DNA from: Cladophialophora immunda
Taxonomy: Eukaryota > Ascomycota > Eurotiomycetes > Chaetothyriales > Herpotrichiellaceae
Direction of reading: 5' to 3'
Length of the DNA: 64,000 bases
Assembly (NCBI RefSeq): GCF_000835495.1
Contig: NW_015622541.1
Location: 6,386,001 to 6,450,000, forward strand
The position numbers and the translations under genes were made by a program. Positions 46,589-57,053 of this stretch are shown piece by piece. The notes under the pieces were generated by a model, which saw only the letters and a list, made by a program, of their open reading frames with translations, ran no database searches and was not told the origin of the DNA. Each line of letters starts with the position of its first letter. Position 1 is the first letter of the stretch.

Positions 46589-47204
46589 GGTTGGTAGTTA
46601 GGCAACGCCTGAGAAGTTGAAGCGCCATTTGCTCTCGAAATGGTTTGCGTATCCTCCTCGACGCTTCAAACGGAAGTGGGTTGTATCGCATGAGGTCCTC
46701 CTAGTGCCAAGTCGAGGAGGCTCGACCTAACCGTAAGCGGCTACTGTAGAACGGACCTGACGCCGAATGCCTCGGTGGGAGAGGCGCGACGGCAGTGTTG
46801 TCCCAGCAACAGAGCCGAAATCTCAGCCTCGTTTCCTTTAACTGGCTCAGACTTAACTTTCACTCTCAATCACGACATGTTCTAAGTTGCAGTCCAGGCG
46901 TTCTGTCGGCAAGGGTTCGGCAGTACGTATCAGCACTCTGCGAAGCCTGTCCATTTTGGGGGGATTTGGATCTACTCCAATGTAGCATATCCGTGGTCGC
47001 GATGCGTGTGGCCATGGGGATTACCCCAGAGCCTGCGTAGTCCAGTTGGCCGAACGTGGTCTCTCATCTGGGGCAGTACAAGTGCGGGGGCCGCTGACAA
47101 TATGGTCCGCTGTATGGCGTATAAGAAGAGAGGCTTTCTGACTTGAATTGAGTCGTCTTCTATCCTTGGGCCAAAAAACCCTGTTACTTGGACGATCGCG
47201 CGAC
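46589..47204. promoter_or_regulatory. Divergent promoter region, regulator / MFS pump
   Basis: About 616 bases between the starts of the Zn(II)2Cys6 regulator gene and the TRI12-type MFS gene. The head-to-head layout suggests coupled control. No specific site was identified. Confidence 0.4.
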
Positions 47205-49657
47205 ATGACAGTCTCAAAGGAAGAGGTGCACCCCGAAAGTGTACACGATGAGATCTCGAAAACCCCTGATAAGAGGAATGCGTCTCGCGAAGATGAAATC
47301 CGGGCATATGAAAATCGCAAGCTGGACTTCCGCACTGTCATGGCCATCATTGTATGAAACCCTCCCGCGACGTGCATTTCCCCCAAGCCTTAACTCATAA
47401 CCGCCAGTCTCTCGCTTTCACCTATGAAGCCAGCCTTCTTTCCTTCGTCCTCCCTGCTGCGGTCCTTTTGACTATTGACAACGACATTGGCCCGTCGACT
47501 CAACTCAACTGGGTCGCTACCGCCTGGTCTTTGGCTTCAGCAGTCACCCAAACCATCGCCGGACGCTGCAGTGACATATTTGGACGGAGGAATTTCACCC
47601 TCGCTGGAAACCTGTCATCTCTCATCGGTATGTTCCCTTGTAGGACAACCTCGACACTGAGTCATGACTAATATGTCTCCAGGATGTGTCGTTGCTTGTC
47701 GGTCGGTTCGATCAGTTGACGTGAAACAAGGTCTGCGCTCATCATATAACAGGGCAAATACCATTACTACCGTCATCGTCAGAACCACTTTGACCGCAAG
47801 TATTCGTCTACGCAGTTCAGAATTCTCTAATCAACGCTAGGGCATTGGATCGGGATCTCAACTACTCGCGCTTGCTTGTGCAAATGAAATAGTTCCCAAG
47901 AAGCGTAGAGGCCAGGTCTTCGCATTCCTTAGCATTGCCGCACTTCCAGGTTCTGCCTTTGGTTCAGTCATCGGTAGGTTGCGGAACCGGTCGCCAGATA
48001 CGGGAACTGACACAAATTTAACACCAGCCTACGCCCTTGTCGCCAATCTCAACTGGCGATGGACTTTTTACGTCGGTATACTCTCAAATGGCGTTGCCCT
48101 GATCCTGGCTGGCATCTTCTACTGGCCGCCGGGATTCATTGGCCTACATCCCGAGGGCAAGAGTCGTCTACAACAATTCAAGGAGCTCGACTTTGTCGGG
48201 TTGATCCTCTTCGGTGGCGGTTTGACGAGCTTCCTTCTCGGAGTTTCATGGGGTAACAACCCATACCCGTGGCGCAGCGTAACTGTTTTGGTTCCTCTAC
48301 TATTAGGAGGTGAGCAACAAGACCCGATTGGGGATTGACTTAATAAACTGAAAATCACCAGCTTTGACCGTTATGGTGGCCTTTCCCTTGTGGGAGATCT
48401 TCAGCTCCGACGATATAGCCAAATTGTGCCCGCCGAAGCTCTTCCGCAATGTCAGAGAATTCTCACTGATCCTCGTGGTTATTTTCGTATCTGGAATGCT
48501 GGTGAGGCTTTGCGGACATTCTTTGAAGATTTAAATTCACTGATACAATTCTGTTCAGCTTATTAGCCTTCAAGTCCTCTGGCCTCAGCGTACGTTATCC
48601 CCATCACTCTTAGGCTCAAACTGACGACTCTTAGAGGTCCAGCGGCTGTTCACCACTGTATCGAGAACTGTGGGATGGTACAGTCTTGCGTACAACATGG
48701 CAGCCACTCGTGAGTGCTCTTCCACATCCTCTTCGATGACTAAACGACCTGCAGTTGGCGGTAGCCTCGCCGGTGTCTTGTTTGCAAAGATCAAGAAAAC
48801 CAATTGGCAGTTCTTCTTTGCCACCGTTGCGCAAACAATCTTTATATCATCGATTGCTTCCGTCACTCAGCACACTGCCGCCAGAGCAATCGTTCTCGTC
48901 GCCCTTGCGGCGTTCTGGGTCGGTGCTTCGCAGCTAATGGGAATCCTCCTGATACAATTCGGTGCCGAGGATCGTCACATTGGAGTTGCCACAGGGTGAT
49001 TGTCGTGCCCTGACTTTGTACTTGGAACCTCGCTCATGCTTTGCAGCTTGATCGGCTCGGTCCGATCGACCGGCGGCGCCATCGCGATTGCGATATACGG
49101 GACTATCATTCGCGACAAGGCGACGAGTGACATTGTGCCTAGAGTTGCAGCCGCGGCAGTCGAAGCTGGCCTTGCGCCTTCGGAGGTGCCGTCTTTCATC
49201 CGTAATCTCCCTATTTTCCTCGTCACAAGGTGCAGTTTGTTGATTATGCATACAGTGGCTTTGACTTCTGGTTCGGCATCGGCGCTCGCCTCCATCAAGA
49301 ACATCACTCCAGCTATTATTGCTGCCGGGGCAGACGCGATCAAGACCGTCTATGCTGAGGCATTCAAACTAGTTTTCCTCGTCAGTCTTGCTTTCGGAGG
49401 TAAGCTGGGTACCATTGGGTTTCGACTGAATATTGCACGACGTTGACAACATTTAGTCATCTCTTGCATTACCGCGGTTTTCGTTCGAAGCGTGGACAAG
49501 TCGTTAACTGAGTGAGTGGTTTTCTGTCCCAATACGAAGATACAGCTAACTCGGATCCCCCCGCAGTCAAATTGCTGTAAAGCTGGACGCTCCGCATCTT
49601 CGAGGCCATGGAAAAGGCAAACCGGTGATTCTGCATGAGAAAGTGGGTGAAATCTGA
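47205..49657 (+). CDS. MFS efflux transporter, TRI12/DHA type
   Basis: A gene of about nine exons starting MTVSKEEVHPESV. Exons can be joined in frame over most of the length: helix 1 region FTYEASLLSFVLPAAVL, AWSLASAVTQTIAG, CSDIFGRRNFTL after helix 2, GIGSGSQLLALA, EIVPKKRRGQVFAF, NLNWRWTFYVG and GGSLAGVLF. Splices such as WPQ/QVQRLF, NMAAT/GGSLAG and VATG/LIGSVRSTGG recreate the family pattern. It ends with GHGKGKPVILHEKVGEI at 49657. TRI12-type proteins have 14 helices and export toxins or drugs through the plasma membrane. The stretch at 47690-47850 is poorly resolved. It shares a promoter region with the regulator at 46.6 kb. A second TRI12-type gene lies at 53.8 kb. Substrate unknown; possible partner of the cluster enzymes. 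Confidence 0.82.
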
Positions 49658-50127
49658 TCGAATTATTTCGCAAACCTGGCGGACTTGGTGCGCAGTGGCG
49701 AGGGGCAAAAGAGAATGGGAGGATTCAGAGCCAGATTGGCGCGACAGCGCCTTTGACACCCAAAAGCGCCTATATCAGAGCAGGCTAGAGTGTGATATAT
49801 CTGGAACACAAAGAATAGTCCCTATAGACTAAATTCCGGGGCCCTAGCAAAGATCGCTCTCATCTTGCGCTTTTGTACCTACGACACGGTGATGAACCAA
49901 TTTCTTGATCACATTTGGCATGAGCTGCAGCAAGAAAATTGGACCCTTTCCCATTCTTGTGTCCTATTGAACGCCGACAAGGTGCACTCTGCCAACACCT
50001 TTTTGGATCAATGGGCACTGATGCGTACTTGTCCTTGCATTGTCTAGTCTATTGTGATGCAGTGCCCGGAAACAGGGTTATACTTGGTTCTGTTCGATGC
50101 TCTGAGGTTGCCAGGCAGAAAGTTGCT
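49658..50127. other. Intergenic stretch between convergent genes
   Basis: 3' flanks of the MFS pump and the SDR gene; no gene seen. Confidence 0.5.
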
Positions 50128-50907
50128 CTACACCGCTTGCCAACCACAGTCGGTGCTGACAATAGCTCCATTCAGGTAGTCCGCATCATCGGAGCAACTG
50201 AAGGCCACAAATTTGCCCAACTTGTCAATATCGACCTGCCCCGGGTTCAGCTTAGCGACACTGAAAGCCAACTCTCTCCCTTCCTCGTGGACCCCGTTAG
50301 TATAGGCGGTCCTGATGTTGGTGTCCATCATCCCAGGCATGATTATGTTCGCACGGATCCCTTTCGTTGCATAATGAGCCGCCGTGCTGCGAGTGAGGCC
50401 GACGAGAGCGTGTTTTGCGGTGGTATATGCGACACCAGCAATCCCCCCGCGCAATCCGTTTATTGAGCCGATATTCATAATGACACCGCCCCTGGGATCG
50501 GGCCTTCCTTCCCGCAGAAACTCCTGCACGGCGAACTTCGACATTCGCACGGCAATCATGAGATTTATACTAATCACTCGATCGAAGAAGTCCAAATCCA
50601 CATCCCCAATGGGAGCAAAAACGTCCATAACTCCGGCATTGTTGATCAGAATGTCGAGAGTGCCAAACTCGGCTTTGGCCACTTCGACCAGCCTCTGGGC
50701 GGCGCCCACGTCTGTCAGATCGGCTGCAAAATCATGGATTTTGCCGATGGACGACAACTCCATTTTGGCTTGGGTGAGCATTCCGGCATTGACATCGTTG
50801 ATGACAACAGCTGCGCCGGCATCTAGCAGCGCCTTGGCGATAGCCTTTCCTAGCCCTCCAGCAGCACCGGTGACTATGGCGACTTTGGAAGAAAGCGGGC
50901 CTGACAT
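50128..50907 (-). CDS. Short-chain dehydrogenase/reductase (classical SDR)
   Basis: An intronless frame; the start MSGPLSSKVAIVTG was chosen because it places the Rossmann fold right at the N-terminus, giving 259 residues (the frame runs 29 codons further upstream without similarity). Standard motifs: TGAAGGLGKA at about residues 12-21, INDVN at the end of beta-2 (Asp favouring NAD), INNAGVMD near 90, the Ser of NIGSING, and YTTAK with the catalytic Tyr and Lys. The C-terminus reads LNGAIVSTDCGW. Length is typical. It resembles 3-oxoacyl-ACP-reductase-like and sugar or sterol dehydrogenase SDRs, and the substrate cannot be set. It is not a close relative of the SDR pair at 5.8 and 61 kb, because its glycine loop is the normal TGxxxGxG. 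It lies between an MFS pump and a second SDR. Confidence 0.93.
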   Translation of the reverse strand: MSGPLSSKVAIVTGAAGGLGKAIAKALLDAGAAVVINDVNAGMLTQAKMELSSIGKIHDFAADLTDVGAAQRLVEVAKAEFGTLDILINNAGVMDVFAPIGDVDLDFFDRVISINLMIAVRMSKFAVQEFLREGRPDPRGGVIMNIGSINGLRGGIAGVAYTTAKHALVGLTRSTAAHYATKGIRANIIMPGMMDTNIRTAYTNGVHEEGRELAFSVAKLNPGQVDIDKLGKFVAFSCSDDADYLNGAIVSTDCGWQAV

Positions 50908-51823
50908 ATTTGAAGATGGAAAGTTGAGAGAGTTGGGTTGGGGTGCAGTACAAGAGCATGTGACAAAGCCTGTGATGAGAGGCACAGATGACATATATGT
51001 ACATATGTATATATGGTCTTCCCACAGAAAGGGTGGGATACGTAGCTAGGAGAAGCGGGGGTGGTAGATAGACCGCCGGCTCTCAAGTGTTAATATATGC
51101 CTTTACATCTCCGAACCCCCGAAATCCTTCCTCCTTTGCCGTCAAGCTTTGCCTGGCACTTCTTAGTTGACTCTTCCGATAAGACTTCATCTACCGGTGG
51201 ATAGTCATCTGGCCACCCTCCTTTACACGTACGACTTCGGGCCCAGGACGTAATGTCCGGTGCCATAGAGTGAAATATGTTGGGGGAGAGGTAATAGTAA
51301 CCCTGATAGATGGGATAGCTTGATCTTCTGTTAAGATCATTCCTTCAAGGTGCGCAAATTGTGCTGAAGCTGTCTTAGATGTCGGCTGAAAAGGGTATGA
51401 AGCCACAAGGCATAAAGATAGAATTCCTCGAGAGATCTGGCTCCTGGTGATTTACGACCCTCAACCAAGTCGATTGCAGCAGGGAGCGTTCAGAATACAA
51501 TTCTTGCAACTTATCTGGCCACTCCCGTGGTTGTCTTGAAGATGGTCGCCGCACGGGCGCGTCGACCAAGGTTCTGTTGCGAGGCAGCATGACATCTTCT
51601 CGTTGCAGCAAGAAATCTCCCAACTACGCGGGCTGGATGGAGCAGTATCAGAGGAAGTCAGCCTCTCCGCGGAAGAAGGCAACAGCGACGAGAGCCACTG
51701 CTCCCGCCACCTACAGGTAATGGACTGACATAGCTAGTTCATCTCAAACACCGGTATAGTTGTCGGTGTTCGGCCCTTTTGTTTTGGTCCCAATCCATAA
51801 TCATTCTCAGACATCAAATCTCA
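50908..51823. other. Upstream region of SDR gene
   Basis: This includes a TATA-rich palindromic element at 50991-51015. The rest shows only short frames without domains. Confidence 0.5.
50991..51015 (-). promoter_or_regulatory. Palindromic TATA-rich element upstream of SDR
   Basis: Two self-complementary units, ACATATATGT and ACATATGT, are followed by TATATATGG (plus strand), some 85-110 bases before the SDR start at 50907. This could serve as its TATA region. Confidence 0.4.
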
Positions 51824-53060
51824 TTACTCTGTCTCTATTCCACTTTCCTTCTTCATTATAAGCCGGATTGTTTCAAGGGCGCTGTCCTTATTACTGGCAG
51901 GATTTGCATTAGATGGCCCAGGATTGTTGTACAGCGGAATGCTTCTCCAGTTCTCCTCGCTTTCGTCGGCCACCTCCACCAGCGTTCCAGGTGGGTATCG
52001 ATCATTCGGGTTTTCGGCAAGAGCTATCAGGGCATTGGCGATAACAATAGGATCTAGTATCTTGTCTTTTGACGTATTAATCCAGTTGGCGACCCGAGGA
52101 TCTTCCAACATGAGTGGAGTCTTGATCGTCCTATAATAGGAGAATCCTTGTGTATCAGCCTCTGGTGTCGCCCGACAACGAACAGCATCAGAACTCAGGC
52201 GCTATACCAATGAGCCTGTTCGAGGGTATAGTGTTCACACAAGATGTCTCATGCAGAGGGTACTTACCCTGGAGCAACTCCAACAACACGGATACCGCAG
52301 AGATCCTCGAGAGCTCCCATTCCCATAACGAAACTGCCGATGCCATGCTTTGATGCTTGGTAGAGTGGAGTTATCACGCTGACAGTTTCCGCCGCAATAC
52401 TGGCGACGTGCAAAATTGTCCCCTTTTTCCCGGCGCCTAGCATTTCCCGGATGGCGATCCTACTCATCTTTATCGGATGGAGTAGATTGACGTCGATCAC
52501 CTTGTAGTGAGAGCCCGTATCAATATCGCCCCAGAACCCTGTCGACGGCTGGTAGTACCATCAGTTAATAGCTGCTTTTATCTTCGATTTTCACAAATAT
52601 TTGGAAACCTTTTGAATTTGAAAATAAAAGACACAGAAGCCGGTCTTGGTCATAACAACATACCGGCTCGTAAATCCCCGCTCCCGCACACACTAGGTCA
52701 GGTACCGTCCCGAACGCCTGTTTTGCGACAGTGAAGGTGTTTTGCAATTGCGACCAATCGGTCACATCAGTCCGTTCAAAAACAACCTTGGGCGTCTGCT
52801 TCTCAGCCGCAAGATCAAGGAAAGCCTGTGCTTCGGGTCGAAGACTAATATCTGCGATAAGGACATTGCATCCTTTCTCGAAAAGGAGCTTTGTAAATGC
52901 CAAGTTGATGCCTGAAAAGGACAGCGGAACAAATCAATAAGACTTCAACGCAGCCTTGGGAAAATCGTGTAGTACTCTAAAGAGTGAATGTAGGATCACG
53001 CTTACCGGAGCCAGCGCCTGTAACTATAGCCGAGGCGCCGTTGAGGTCGAGCCCGGGCAT
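51824..53060 (-). CDS. Short-chain dehydrogenase/reductase, prostaglandin-dehydrogenase-like
   Basis: Four exons fit. Exon 1 (from 53060) reads MPGLDLNGASAIVTGAGSG and ends at a GTAAGC donor near 53004. Exon 2 (around 52910-52670) has INLAFTKLLFEKGCNVLIADI, the Asp closing beta-2, and CAGAGIYEP in place of the usual NNAG. Exon 3 (around 52560-52265) has FWGDIDTG, VIDVNLLHPIKMSRIA, HVASIAAE with the catalytic Ser, and YQASKHG with the Tyr and Lys. Exon 4 ends at 51824. This layout (long beta-2 region, W between the NNAG-like and NLLHP motifs) is that of fungal SDRs related to 15-hydroxyprostaglandin dehydrogenase. NAD(P) enzyme with unknown substrate, cytosolic. Same strand as the SDR at 50.1 kb and the MFS gene at 53.8 kb. 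Confidence 0.87.
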
Positions 53061-53768
53061 GTTGAAAATGTGCTGTGCTTATAACCTTCGCCCCTACTAA
53101 AACGAGCCGTGTGAAGGAGAGATTCTTGATTGACGAAACTGCAGTACGAAATGTTAAAGCTGTTCTCGTTCAAAGCTGGAGATGGTCAACAATGTGCTGG
53201 GCACATTTGAATGTCTGACTTCGGGCTTGGCAACACCGGCCATCTAGCCGTGGGCCACAGCATGCTGGGGCATCCCCCGAAGGTGATCTGCCGAAATCAC
53301 CCTTGGTGAGGGAGGGGGGAGTGAATTTACCGCGGGTTGCAAGAAGAGAAAACTCGAAAATGCTCGCGAATCCGGCATTGCGACAAATCAGGACTCTCTG
53401 CTTCAATACGAGGGCCGCTAGCGGCATCTTGGACGGCCCGGCATTGTGGTCTTGCGTCGGCATCTCCATCCTTTAACTTTGCGTTGTTGTGACATAAACA
53501 AAAGTCCCAAGACGCATTTGACGTGTTCTGTAGACCGAGACACATCCCAGAAAGTCCCAAAAATTCTCAAGTCGTGTATTTTACGTTGTATTCGATACAT
53601 AGACATGTGCAAGGCGTACAGTTTACTACGCTCCGGCATTTTAGCTAGGCTTAATTAAAGCTTTCTGATGGACAGAGCCGCCGGCGTTCCCTGAGGCCCT
53701 CAGGAATCTCTGATGATAACAATGAAAGTCCTCCGTTCCGACGCACCCAAGTCCCCTTGATATACGTC
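53061..53768. other. Intergenic stretch, SDR promoter / MFS 3' flank
   Basis: Only short frames (up to about 99 codons) in conflicting frames; no gene supported. Confidence 0.5.
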
Positions 53769-55577
53769 CTACTGGGCTTCCAATTCTTGCTCCTCTTCCC
53801 GCCGATGAATGTGGCCGGCAACGAAATCTAGAGTACTGGCGTCGTTCTGGGCAACGAACCAGCACAAGATCATACCGATACCGCTGAAGGCAAAGCTTGT
53901 GTAGAACACCGTCTTGTAGGCGTCTGCGTTGGCTTGACGGAAGGCAAAGGATGCGACGTCGAAAATACTATCAGTCAATCCTGGAATGTTGGTGACATTC
54001 ATGGGGGTCTCGCCTTGCAATCCAGAGATCAAGGCCGGAATGGATGAACTGGGAAGTCCGGCGCCGATGGCCGCGGGGGTGACTCGACCAGGGACGGTAG
54101 TTGCGAGGCGATTGTTCAGTACAGTAGAGTAGATAGCAACGGCAACACAGCCTCCAAAAATTCGGACCGCACCACTAAGACCACCAGCCGTACCGATCTC
54201 TTCTTGCGATCGCAGTGGAAACGTGGCGGTCGCAATCGCCATGCCCTCCATAGCTCCGATGAACAGACAGCCCACGATGAGCAAACCCATGGTCAGTGGC
54301 CTGTTCAAAGGATCGGCCGCGCAGGCTGTGAGGATCGGGCCGGCAACGGTGATGCAGGTTATGATGGGGATTCTTGGTCCGACCATGGTGGCAACAAAAT
54401 CACCGGTAATTTGACCGAAGACGAAGCCCATGGCGACCAGGCCAGTGAGCGTGGCCTTGTAGGAGTCGTCAAGTCCTGGGTATATGGTGGCCACAGCCTG
54501 GGGCCACACGATGCCGAAGCCATAGTAAACGGCGGCGCCTATAGCAGTCAACCAGGTGACCGACATGTACCGCAGATTCCTGAAAAGGTGAAGTGGGAGG
54601 AATGGCTCGGCGTTTGCGATTGGCAAGTACATCTCCCACAACACGAAGACGATGACCCCGATTGCTCCGACAACTAACGTGCCAATCACATGCGCATCAT
54701 GCCACGCGTAGATATTCCCACCCCACTGTAGGCCCATCAAGAAGATGAGAATGCTCCCTGTGAAGAGGACGAGACCAATCCAATCGAAGCGGAGCACCAC
54801 CTCCCTCAGTAGGCGGTTTCTGTGCAGCATTTTGAAGGTCGGTGGATGATAGAAGAAGTACCAGCAAGCGACCGAGACGGCGTTAATGGCGATCATGAAG
54901 TAAAAGCATCCTCGCCATTTGACACTCGTCTGCGCCTGGATCGTGAGCGCGATCTTGGGAGCCAAGGGGTTCGTCGGAAACGTAAAGGCCAGCATAAAAG
55001 CATTGGCGAGATATCGATACTTCATCGGGACGAGTTCGGCAGCGGTCCAGAAGAAGGACAGCTGAACACCAGACGAGAGCCCGAGCAAAACCATGGCCCC
55101 AATCAGCTGGTTGACTGTCTGGACGCGCGAGGCAAATATGCTGCCGATCAGAGCCACGGCGGAGCCCGAGATGAAAAACCAGCGTCTTCCAAAGACATCG
55201 GTCAGTCTGCCTGCGAGCAGCGTAGTGACAGTCTGAGTCAACAACCAGATGAGAGACACCCAGGTGATGTTCTTGCTGGGCCCAATATCGGCGTTGATAT
55301 CAGACAGCAATGGCGCAATCAGAGCGAAGCCTCCAGAAGCGCCCAGCATCGCAAAGGCGATGGCCATGATGCTCCCCAAAAAGCCAGGGCTCCACCAGTA
55401 CCCCTTGGGCACTTCACTGACATCTCGACCACGTGCTTCAGGAAGGCGTTCAGTGTTGATGTCCCCAGCATCCTTGTCATAGGTCTGGGACTTCACCTCG
55501 ATATGACCGCATTCTGTCGTTGTCGTGAGCTCGTCGGCCTTAGCATGGGCTGAAGTTTCCAGATGAGTGGCTGCCAT
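53769..55577 (-). CDS. MFS efflux transporter, TRI12 type
   Basis: An uninterrupted frame of 602 residues, the normal length for 14-helix fungal pumps. A soluble, acidic N-terminus of about 65 residues is followed by helix 1 (GFLGSIMAIAFAMLGASGGF). Marks are INADIGPSKNITWVSLIWLL, LAGRLTDVFGRRWFFI (the helix 2-3 loop), MVLLGLSSGVQLSFFWTAAELVP, KWRGCFYFMIAINAVS, FDWIGLVLFTGSILIFLMGL, and EEIGTAGGLSGAVRIFGGCVA near residue 470 with VAIYSTVLNNRL after it. TRI12-type proteins export trichothecenes, drugs or other small molecules; which of these applies is unknown. It is a second copy of the family in this window but unlike the one at 47.2 kb it has no introns. It is divergent from the ACS-type permease at 57 kb. 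Confidence 0.95.
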   Translation of the reverse strand: MAATHLETSAHAKADELTTTTECGHIEVKSQTYDKDAGDINTERLPEARGRDVSEVPKGYWWSPGFLGSIMAIAFAMLGASGGFALIAPLLSDINADIGPSKNITWVSLIWLLTQTVTTLLAGRLTDVFGRRWFFISGSAVALIGSIFASRVQTVNQLIGAMVLLGLSSGVQLSFFWTAAELVPMKYRYLANAFMLAFTFPTNPLAPKIALTIQAQTSVKWRGCFYFMIAINAVSVACWYFFYHPPTFKMLHRNRLLREVVLRFDWIGLVLFTGSILIFLMGLQWGGNIYAWHDAHVIGTLVVGAIGVIVFVLWEMYLPIANAEPFLPLHLFRNLRYMSVTWLTAIGAAVYYGFGIVWPQAVATIYPGLDDSYKATLTGLVAMGFVFGQITGDFVATMVGPRIPIITCITVAGPILTACAADPLNRPLTMGLLIVGCLFIGAMEGMAIATATFPLRSQEEIGTAGGLSGAVRIFGGCVAVAIYSTVLNNRLATTVPGRVTPAAIGAGLPSSSIPALISGLQGETPMNVTNIPGLTDSIFDVASFAFRQANADAYKTVFYTSFAFSGIGMILCWFVAQNDASTLDFVAGHIHRREEEQELEAQ

Positions 55578-57053
55578 GCTTCCGGCTGACGATTAAGAGA
55601 CGCGATGGAAGAGGACAAAAGAAAGGATGAATAAACAAATGGCGGGCCATTTTGTCTTATTGGCCACATCCTCCCTCCTCCATCACTGCCTCCGGCCGGC
55701 TATTGCACGGCGCTAACTTGCCGCACGTTTCGGCAGCTCTCGGCTCATTGGGACACGCAGGTGAAAGATGGGGTTGGCGAAGCACGGCATTCCCTGGCAC
55801 CTCTGCAGACACTCTCTGAAAGTTTGGCAAATTCTTCGGCAAGATCCCGCCCTCGTGGCTCCAAATAAGGCAAAGTAGAGGCTGGGACTTAGCATCTAGG
55901 AGAGAGTAAAGGAATATATCTGGGCCGACTGACGGCGCTGAACTTTCCTGTCTAGTCGATCAAGCTGCTTGCGCACCCTTGACATGTTCTACTCTACCGG
56001 CAGGACGTCGTAGAGTTGACCCGATAGAGTCCACGTAAAAACGGAGACTTTCGTCCACGCTTCACAGTATCAGCGTTGACTATTCTCCAGATTTGTCCAG
56101 AGTCGACCTGTTGTAGGAAATTTTCACACTTTGATCATGCTTCCAGGCGAATATCGTAACTGCGACCCCGTTGACTGGCCGGCCGAAGTAGTTTATGGCA
56201 AAGTGATAGGTCGGTAGATTGGGACCTAAAGGGCGCATTCGTGCGTGCTGGTGAAATAGAAGCGGTTTCTTACCGAAGTATAGTGTACTGGACGAGGATT
56301 ATTTCAGAATAGATTGCTCCAAGACGGCTTGGATTAAGGGTGTTAAAACGGTACTATTCTGGCGCCCTAATCGACTCCTTGCGTATCCGTATTTCTGATT
56401 ACTCCTTTTTTTTTGTTGGAGAGCTACGTATTCTCACTTCTATGCCTACACTTGTTCTCAAGTGCCAGTTGCTCGTCCTCTTACGAGTCCGATATCAGAC
56501 GGGGTATCGAATCTATTTTTCTACCCATTGGTCGAATTTTTGTATCAACCATGCGCTATCTGTTACTCGAAGACACGTTCAAGGTTGCTTTTACCTTTGA
56601 CAAACATCCATACTTTTCTTTTTCGCGGTCACGTAATAGTGCGCATGATTTAGTACAGCTGTACTTACGAGAATCAAAAGATGGGTTCCCCACGGGGTTG
56701 GCAATACTGACTCGGCTCTTTTGGCCATGCCGAAGGAACTCCTCCCCGTCAACACTCTCCAAACAGCCGCCTTTGCACTTCGGGTATCGTTTTGTCATGG
56801 TAGGAACTTTGGCAACTTGGTGTGAGGAGCCGAAGACTTTGTTGTTGAAGCCCTTGCCGGGACCAGTAGAAGAGCCTCTGTTCAATGAAGCTGGCCTTGG
56901 CCATTCGAGCTTGGGAAGCCCAACACGAATATATATTTGCAGGATTTTCATGGTCGTCCAGTTGGCTTTCTTCACAAAGCAGCCTTCTTGTACTCCGTAT
57001 TCACAATCAATTCGACACCTCAACGAGTGTATTAGCTATAGTGAGTCATTCCC
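55578..57053. promoter_or_regulatory. Long divergent intergenic region between two MFS genes
   Basis: About 1.5 kb separating the TRI12-type pump from the ACS-type permease. A plus-strand frame of 221 codons (56413-57078) has no domain, no amphipathic or membrane pattern of a known family, and runs into the permease start; it was not accepted. Confidence 0.45.

Noticed and set aside
47205..49657. MFS pump as a broken pseudogene because of many short frames
   Set aside because: Most breaks coincide with standard GT-AG introns, and joining them restores conserved family segments in frame; only one stretch near 47.7-47.85 kb stays unclear.
54822..55553. A 243-codon plus-strand frame
   Set aside because: Antisense to the intact TRI12-type MFS gene, with a hydrophilic repetitive translation.
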